64,000 bases of DNA. Source: Kalaharituber pfeilii. Its lineage: Eukaryota > Ascomycota > Pezizomycetes > Pezizales > Pezizaceae. This document shows positions 56,597 through 64,000 of this stretch, in pieces. Under the pieces are notes generated by a model. The model saw nothing but the letters and a program-made list of their open reading frames with translations, did not search any database and was not told where the DNA came from. Every line of letters begins with the position of its first letter. Positions within the stretch are counted from its first letter, which is position 1. The position numbers were made by a program, and so were the translations under genes. The stretch covers positions 310,001-374,000 of the forward strand of contig WHUZ01000035.1 in the NCBI GenBank assembly GCA_015179045.1, written 5' to 3'.

Positions 56597-57982
56597 ATGT
56601 CACAAATGTTGCACATTAACCTCGCTTTCCTGGTTTTCCTTTCTATCGTTGCCGCATATTCTTATCGTAAACGGCAGTTACGGGAGGCTAAGCACAAGCA
56701 AACGACAGTTTCACCGAAGGAAGTGAGTCCTGCTTCACATATAAATGAAATATTTCTTTCCTGACCCATCGCGAAAATCTCATAGGGAACATGGCCACCT
56801 ACCATAGTTCCGCTTCCACAGATAACACCAGAAACCCTTCAAACATGCTCCCCGCTACAATGGCGACCTTACAAACCTTCAAAATATCATCTTACGATGG
56901 GCCTTTCAGCTCTTGAATCCAGTAAATTTATACAAATTGACAATGGATACCCCAAGCGAATTGCTATGCGGGGGGAACTGATAGAGAAATACCCTAATAT
57001 CACCTATGGTTTCCGAGAGGAGCTGATACCTGCGGTCGAAGAATTTTATGAGTATCTGCTAGGATATTATTTACCAAAGCGATGGCCTGGAATATTTCGA
57101 GTAATCAAGAATAAAGGTCTAAATGTGATTGAGGAGGAATGGTTTGAGAATCTTGTCACAGGCGCTACTTATCCTGTCATACCCCCTACAAAAAGGATCA
57201 CCGGTCCGAGTGCTGAGCAAGCAGATGCGGTAAACGGTCTTCTCCGAGCTATAGGAACCTCTATCGAAGAAGACGTTTTCATGCTTTTGCCTGATTCTCC
57301 CTCAACCGGAGCGGGTCAATATGTGTTAGGTGCATTCTGCGCCTGTTTCCCCTCTGGCTTTGATGCATCGGAGAAAATTGGGAAGCCACTTGCAGGAATC
57401 CATGATCCAGTTCCAGGGTACCAAGAGAAATTGAGAACCGGAATGGACAGGTTTTTTGCCAAAGTATCAGTAGGAAAGCCGTGGAGACGATGGAATTGGA
57501 CGATAAATACTCACAATGAACTATTTCTGCCAAGCGGGAATGAGATTTATGAACGGGAGATAGCAAAGCCTGAGCCAGAGGATTTTGATCCAAGCAAAGT
57601 AGGTACTTTATTTGTGTATCTTTCCGATATATTAAACAGAATCTGATTCATCCTGTTTTTCTGTGAATAGGCGAACTTGCGCGTGGAATATCAGACCCTA
57701 CAACGTCTGCCTAAGACTCGCTCATTGGTGTTTACCGTCCGCACTTACCTAACACCGTTGGAAAGCATACGGAATAACCCACCCCCTACTCATGCTGGGA
57801 CTGAGGACAAGCCAGAGCCTGGATTTGGTACACCAAATGGCAGAGGGGGTCCTGAGGACTTAGCGGATGCCATAGAAGGCATTGCCGGTGGGATGGCAGG
57901 ATATAAGAAACTTCATAGGTGGGCACCGGGAGTGGTCAATTATTTGAGAACAGGGGAAAAATATATCAAAAGGGCGGAATAG
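56597..57982 (+). CDS. membrane-anchored HODM/DUF3445-family protein
   Basis: Three exons: 56597-56722, 56786-57598 and 57671-57982; introns of 63 and 72 nt (GTGAGT/CATAG and GTAGGT/AATAG), all phase zero; 416 residues. An N-terminal hydrophobic segment (INLAFLVFLSIVAAYSY) followed by YRKRQ is a signal-anchor. The body carries the DUF3445 blocks: YHLTMGLSALESSKFIQIDN, YPKRIAMRGELIEKYP, HDPVPGYQEKLRTGMDRFF, RWNWTINTHNELFLP and LRVEYQTLQRLPKTRSLVFT. The family is named for heme-dependent oxidative N-demethylase, which binds heme and oxidises dimethylamine in bacteria. The fungal substrate is unknown, so the enzymatic role is inference. ATG 56597 is chosen because it captures the anchor; a second ATG is three codons on. 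Confidence 0.9.
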
Positions 57983-59983
57983 CATGAAGAAAATGCAGAT
58001 CACATGAATGCGTGAGCCTTAACGTGCACTAATATGACGGATACTATTTTGTTGATAAGGATTATGGCCCGTTGGAAGTAACTTCCCGTTGCAAATCGCT
58101 AATTTTGGCAGATTATACATGGAGTATGTTGGGGACAGAAGTGCCTTTATGGATCATGGAAAGCCAATCTTTAGTTAAAAAGACTAATTCCTAAAGCCCT
58201 CATTTGCCTGTTACCTCAAACAGTATTGATCGTGTGGCTAAATCGGAGACACTGCTCTGCAGAGTAGTTTTAGGAAGTGATGAATGTGTCAGAATATCTT
58301 TCGGTAGATCACCTGCCCCTCTTCGGGGATGTAGCTTTCACCCCATATTACTGGCTCTTCTAAAGCTTAGTGTCTCTAACAGCTCATTCAGGATCACACA
58401 CAAGACAGTAGAAGCACACATGCCGTTCTACGGCACAATACGCTCTTAATTTGACGGGGCATCATCATGCACTGGAAGTAAGGATCATATGGTCTGAGTG
58501 TGTTATTGTGCGGCACGAGACTGGTATTATTGTCAATCGCTTCAGAATTTCTCATTCCTCAAACCCTCTTGCTTTTAATTCTACAAGACATCCTGTGTTT
58601 AGAGTCGTTGTACTTACAAGATGTACTGCATTGCCTGCAAGGGCGTACTACCATTGAGTTCGTTCCTTCTCCGCAACTTGTCCAAAAGTCCTGACACCCC
58701 AATTTGTATCTTTCGTAACGTATTCTGTTTCAACTTATCGCATCAACAGACTCAGTTCTACTATTAGTGGAAAGGGCGTCATTTGTTCTATGCATGTTTG
58801 AAGTAGAGTATCTCACCTCAATTGCAATGCATGTCAAGCACAGAGGCCATTACCAGACTTCCCAATGTGCATAATTCTGCAGGCTTCTTGTGGAGATATT
58901 CTATCTTCTAAGGAACTTTGTATACAACTTATGGTACTGTAACTGTTTGGATCAACTATCACTGCTCCCTTACCTCACCAGAGTGGCGGGACGGCCTGCC
59001 GGCTTCGAGTTCCGTTATTACGCGACCGAAGATTCTTCCGCCATTTCTCTGTGTTAAAAGAGGACGTTGCGTCTCTGATTTCTAAGAAATGCTATAATAA
59101 ACTACTAATAAGGCAGAGGCCGCTCCTCAATTTTTTTTTTAAAACAGGTTTGAACGATATTTGAACGACACTTAGGGTTTCAGCGTTTTCGGCTATTATC
59201 ATACTGCAACCCAGCTCCCTTCCATAGGCTTGTTATGTGAATTATTACAAAAAAAAAAAAAAAAAGGATCTAAAAATACTGCAACTCAGAGTACTATTAC
59301 GGCAAGCTTGAGGGTAAAACCCTAGAACGTAAGTAGCAAAACGGTCTGAATAAAGGCAGCAGCAAAGAGAGACAAAAAAGAGTCATAACTAGCCGAATGC
59401 GTAAGCTTACATCTCAGACCTCCATTCACCCAGCGCAAGGAGCAGGATTACTGTCAATTGTGACAGTAATTTGGAGGGAAACAGTACCTTTGACAATTCA
59501 ATTTGCCAGAACACCACAAGCCCCAAATTCTGTATCTACATTAACAAAAAAGCTGATTCACTTTGAGAAAAAGTCCCAAGTTTTCCTTTGGCTGTAATAG
59601 ATTACCTGAAGCACAGGTATATACAGCAAAGAGACCGAAAGTTACCTAATGGAAGCATTCCAGTTTCTTACTTCCTCTTCTGAACACTGGATTTCTTCCG
59701 TTGGGTCAGGGCTCGGCTTCTCGGCGGTTGGTAAATGCGGAAATGGAACGTTGCGGTTATGTTGCCGCTCCAGAATTTCCCTACGCTATTTGGCAGTGAT
59801 GTGCTTTTTGTTCTGAGCAGTTTTGAGTTGGGAAATGCTAGCTTACGCTCAGCTATGTTCGTTCGCTTTCCAGTTTCTCTTGTGTTTCTCTGCTGCTCCC
59901 ATTACCCAGACGATTTCTTCAGCACCGTAGGCCTACTTCGGCCTCATAAATGTACCCCCAACCGCGAACATAATTTCCCGTTC

Positions 59984-60105
59984 TTAGGCCCATTTGTTAC
60001 GCCAGATGGTCTCTTCCTTCCGCATGTCCGGAGTGAGCTTGGCAAGAAGTCCTCGCTCGAAGGGAGGTAGTGTATATGGTGTCTGGTTAGCGGTGCATGA
60101 ATTGT
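59984..60105 (-). pseudogene. orphan terminal exon of an unrecognised gene
   Basis: After a CTACAG acceptor (exon begins 60105) the minus strand reads TPYTLPPFERGLLAKLTPDM then RKEETIWRNKWA and stops at TAA 59984-59986. It looks like a conserved C-terminal exon, but no upstream exon can be joined, so it is probably a relic or part of a gene whose other exons I could not find. Confidence 0.35.
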
Positions 60106-61751
60106 CTGTAGTATTTCCTCAAGTTCAGTTACTGATAACGTCGGTGTATCGGAACTATAAACTTACACCGTAGCCTGAGCTGACAGTGCAGGGGCATCGG
60201 GTGGTAGAGTGTTGAGCGCAGGGATATGCGGTTCCTTTCCAACTGCCGCTTGACTCTCTACCACATGTTGCCAAACTCCTTACTATGAAGTTGCGGAGGC
60301 CAAATTCAGCCAACTGCAAGAGGGCCCGTGGAATGCTGGCTTCAAAAATTCCAGAGTGCTGAGTAAGGGTTTGACCCCTGGAATGTTGGGAGTTATCAGC
60401 ATGTTAGTTATACCTGATAAAACGGTTTAAACTTCCGTCTCGTATTGAGGGATAGCAAGAACATAGAGAAATTTACAGGAGGTGTTGTTGCAACGAGGAG
60501 TTGGGATCGAAGAAGCAAAATGCACTGAGCAAGAAGCACACATATATGAAATCCTGTTATTGGAGCCTTGTAACCGGTGACAGGGCGACAGAAGGATACA
60601 GAGGAAAAAAATTTGATTCTCCTGAAAAGCTAACTAGTGGTTGTGGACGGTTGTCTGATAAATGGGAAGCAAAAGAGGTTTATATGTCTATGACAAGGAC
60701 TTCAGCAGGCGGAGATGCCTCGAAACTGATGGAAAGAGCGTGTTACATCATCTTCCTAATTGCCTTCTATATCTTCGCATAATTTCAACTTACAAAGGGG
60801 CTATACTTCCTCAACGATACCCCTTTTCCTTATATCTCAGATCCTATCTTACAGTTCTTGTTTGGACGTTATTGTTTGGACGTTGAGTAGGGCCGGAAAT
60901 CACAAGTATACTCCACGGCACATTTTCATAAGTACTATGAGGATTAGTTGTAAATTCAGAGCAGGTAACCCATGGGGAACATAACAGTATTGCATAAAAC
61001 GCAGTGCACAATTTGAAGGGTCTTAAGGGCATCAATGCGTAGGTAAGTTGCTAATTCCAACCGCTGCTAGTCCCATCGATAAGTTCATTGGCTGCTCTTT
61101 GAAAGCTGTGGCAAAGCTATATGACAAAGCATGCTATATGATACTATGAGATTGAGCTTACACGCGCTTACTCCCAGATCAGTAGGAGGAGCTGAAATTA
61201 CAACGGCCTCGCCCACAAAGTGTGAGTCGAGTGCTACGTGCAAGAATGAGCGCCAACCTGTTCGACTTTGATATTGACGGAGTATAGCGCTTAATCTTGC
61301 TGAGCATTCTGTTGATCCCAAGGGACACAAAGAGGCGCGTCGAAGGGTTTTTCTTGTAAGTGGAAGTGTTGCTTAAGAATGTTGTCTCTCCAAGTTTTCC
61401 TGTATCATTCAACTACATCATGATAAAAATTGGCAGAGAAGATCTTCAGCTCTAGTCATCATGCCGGCCAGTCGGCCCGCATTTACAGATTGTTGAAGAT
61501 CAATTACGATGCTCGATAGAACGGCAAAGGCGAACCTTATTAATCAAAGCTAGATTCTGCACCAACATACCAGCAGGAAACGGGGACGTGACGGACCTAC
61601 TAGTAGGGCAGATGAGGTTGGTAGATTGAGAATAGTCAAGAGGCGGCGACGAGTGGGCGGCTTCGACATATGGCGTTTGTCTTGCTGGAGTTATCCTTAA
61701 TTTTATTCCTTTATTTCCTATCATTTTCCTATTATCTCCTATGTATTTTAT

Positions 61752-61812
61752 CTCGCCATAGCCCTTAGGGCGGCACACGAGTTATGATATTTTTAAGGGA
61801 AAAAAAGAAAAA
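61752..61812 (+). mobile_element. ultra-short A-tailed element, family B copy 2
   Basis: CTCGCCATAGCCC then TTAGGGCGGCACACGAGTTA then TGATATTTTTAAGGG and an A-rich tail. Aligns with copy 1 at 10634. CTCG/CGAG closes a hairpin and GCCC-tta-GGGC forms an inner stem. No clear target duplication was found. Confidence 0.6.
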
Positions 61813-62733
61813 CTGGAGGGCATCAATGTATCAAAAATAAAAGCATATACGGTCTGGGCTGCATGTTGAAGCCTACAGAGTATGCACGGTACCTAATCTA
61901 TGGTTTTCCAGTATCTTTATAAGGCTGGTATACCCGCTTATGGAACTCTTTGAGGTATACTAGTACAGTATTCGTACAATAACAGTCACGTGACTACAAA
62001 CGCTGGTAATCCTTGAGCGTTGCTACAAGGCCGAAATGTCTTCCGCACACAGAAAGCTGCAACGCTGGCACGCTAGTAATTTGCCATAAAAGTCTCGCAA
62101 TGTAGTCTAGAGGGTTGGTGCAACCAGACTACTCGCAATGAGGAAGTCGAACTTCCCAATCAGGAGGAGAAATGCCGGTGCCGGTGACTAGTCTGGTTAG
62201 CACACTGATTCCCGGACTAACTGTAGATAATTGGTACAACAAGCTTACAATTCGGATTGAAGGCTGCATGCACAAACTAGATTCCTAATGTAAGAATACC
62301 CTATGTGGTGCATGCTGGTCTCCTTATGGAGCTTGGTATTTGAGATTGGGACTGCTGCCAATTTAAAGTTCAACGACAACTAAGGCGTGCGAATACATAC
62401 GAGACCTACCCTGCTGCCTTTCTCTCCTAGTCCAGTTTGTAGCAAAGGTACTATGACTATTTGGCTTGTGTTTGGACAATGCGTGCTCTTGACTAACGCT
62501 CTACGCCCTAGAAGTACGTTCCTGTTGTTCCTATTATGAAGAATCCCTCCCTGCACTTGGCTCCTTCAGTAAACGGACGGTTCAAACACGTCCAGATCCA
62601 GGCCTGATCTTCACCTCACGAGTTCTTCCGTAGAAAATCACGGACGATTATAAGTGGTACAAGAGTGCAAAACTGAGAATTACGGGAGCTCTTCAGCACA
62701 AGACATCCCAAATAGTCAACTTCTGTTGACTAT

Positions 62734-62743
62734 AAAAAAAAAA
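62734..62743 (-). terminator. Pol III terminator of tRNA-Pro
   Basis: Ten As on the plus strand give T10 on the minus strand, starting 11 nt after the tRNA 3' end. Confidence 0.8.
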
Positions 62744-62754
62744 TTGATCCAAAT

Positions 62755-62843
62755 GGGCTCAATCGGGAATTGAACCCGAGACCTCTCGCATTTATGATAC
62801 TTAAGTACCCAAAGCGAGAATCATACGACTAGACCATTGAGCC
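62755..62843 (-). tRNA. tRNA-Pro(UGG) with 17-nt intron
   Basis: The acceptor stem GGCTCAA/TTGAGCC pairs perfectly. The D arm holds the A box TGGTCTAGTCG. The anticodon stem CTCGC/GCGAG encloses TTTGGG-T with anticodon TGG. A 17-nt intron (TACTTAAGTATCATAAA) sits one base 3' of the anticodon, the normal eukaryotic position. The T arm has GGTTCAATTCC. The mature length is 72 nt before CCA addition. Confidence 0.95.
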
Positions 62844-64000
62844 GCCATTGGTAATGGGAATTATAAAACCTTATAAGAACTGCATGCTTCTGAAGTTCAG
62901 AGATTTCGTACAGTAGCGCACTTTGTGGCAATCACTATTTATTTCCTTTATCACGCCATGTCGCTTTCCTCTATACCACGTTGCGAACAAATCTGAGAGG
63001 AATTGAAGCCCTTTCTGTAATTCGTTCCAGAGTCAATAGCGACCGAATAGTACATTATCATGTAATAACCCTAATTTCTGGATTGAAATGGAGGTTCGTG
63101 AACCAATCCGACAAATTCGCGTACTACGTGCTTCGCAGAGCCGGGACTTCCAGCGATTATGACTGTACCTGTTCATCGTGAATGCTCTCAACCACGATGA
63201 CTCTCTTGATATTATTTATTTAAAGGGTCTGAGTGCCGCTCTTGGTTGGCGTGCATTGAAAGCGAGCCAAGTATCCTTGACTTCGTTGCAGTGGGAACGA
63301 CTGCTTTACCAGATTGCTTATTTGTATTGTTTGTCACCATTTTTGGCTGCTGAGACAGAATATTTGTTCATCTCAGCGCACCTTGTGTTGGCAGCCTTTG
63401 AACATTGACCCTGAATGCTCCTTTGTGTATTTCTTGGGAAAACAAGTAGCTGGGTTTTGAGCCGGAGCTTCACAACTTCTGCTAGGAGAGAGACTGCATT
63501 GATTATTATTATTATCATTTTTTTTTAATATCATTACTCGTGTGCCGCCCGGTAGTCTGGTTTGAGACTGGTGCCGCCCTATGGGCTATGACGAGACTAA
63601 TTACATAGGAGATAAGGTTAGGAATTAGAAAAGTAAAATAGACCTAAGGGCCAGTAAGTCCAGCACGGGGCACGGGGCCGGAACACGGGGCCGGCCCCCC
63701 CCTTCACCCGTGGCCGGGGGCCTGTACATCGCCTCCAACCCCCTGGCCATCTCCTCCCCTACACCGACTGCATTGATTATGGGACAGTCTTTCAATTTCT
63801 CATGACTCTCAAGACTTGGAAGTGTGACATCGCTCAAGAGAAACCTTGATTTTCATTCTTGGAGAAGACTCTCTAGCGCCTACTCCACGGTTGTTGAGGT
63901 CAAGAAGTCGCAGGTACCAGTAACAGCATGCCCAACTTGGTAGGCGCTGCAGACCATAAACATGCATAGTATGCATTCTTTAGATCAAAAGAACCTTGCT
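62844..64000. other. intergenic to window edge
   Basis: No gene is supported. It contains a family B element at 63518-63595 and a GC-rich block at 63665-63740 with GGGGCCGG repeats. Confidence 0.5.
63518..63595 (-). mobile_element. A-tailed hairpin element, family B copy 3 (long form)
   Basis: Read on the minus strand from 63595: CTCGTCATAGCCCATAGG, GCGGCACC, the hairpin AGTCT-caaacc-AGACT, a second GGGCGGCA, CACGAGTAATGATATT and A9, then ATAATAATAAT. The two GGGCGGCA copies are direct repeats; removing one plus the hairpin between them gives exactly the arrangement of copies 1 and 2. No clear target duplication. Confidence 0.6.

Larger units (their letters stand above)
57983..62732. other. 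intergenic, no intact gene
   Basis: About 4.7 kb. It contains an orphan protein-like exon at 59984-60105, a family B retroposon at 61752-61812, T11 near 59132 and A18 near 59248. Nothing else is recognised. Confidence 0.5.

Overview
The window looks like nuclear DNA of a filamentous ascomycete (Pezizomycotina; I cannot fix the class). The grounds are genes split by short introns of about 50-165 nt with GTRNGT-type donors, CTRAY-like branch sites and YAG acceptors, fungus-specific proteins (AIM21-like, TVP18, a fungal DUF3445/HODM protein, a fungal ubiquitin-like-domain protein), and a tRNA-Pro(UGG) with a 17-nt intron. Gene density is low: about nine credible intact genes, one cut by the window edge, two or three decayed genes and a great deal of repeat-derived DNA.

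Layout. 1-8.3 kb: almost gene-free, with the first exon of a small basic protein at the left edge and several tiny poly(A) retroposons. 8.3-10.0 kb: a fucosyltransferase-like gene broken by frameshifts. 12.9-14.8 kb: a pRiA4b-ORF3-like + MYND zinc-finger gene with two single-base insertions. 16.5-36.9 kb: the main gene region, holding an AIM21-like actin-patch protein, TVP18, an NTF2-family protein, two unrecognised conserved-looking proteins, a chromodomain protein with an integrase-tail-like organisation, a one-TM protein and a secreted, probably GPI-anchored protein. 37.8-49.3 kb: a transposon island with an internally deleted Tc1-like element, a CAGTCAGACC-ended MITE, a TA-flanked 1.5-kb element carrying a second inverted-repeat element nested inside it, a 468-bp GC-rich TIR element and two large inverted repeats built from one repeat family. 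51.3-53.6 kb: a ubiquitin-like-domain protein. 56.6-58.0 kb: a membrane-anchored HODM/DUF3445 protein. 62.8 kb: tRNA-Pro. The rest is intergenic.

The genes do not form a pathway or cluster; they are unlinked housekeeping or conserved fungal genes. The most unusual content is a set of ultra-short elements (about 36-70 nt, each able to form a closing hairpin, followed by an A-rich tail). At four sites an element or a bare tail is bracketed by 7-13 bp direct repeats that look like target-site duplications. They look like retroposed tiny RNAs in two sequence families (ACCCTG... and CTCGCCATAG...), plus one insertion that is only a tail.

Coordinates of spliced genes come from hand-placed splice sites; no alignment or search could be run.
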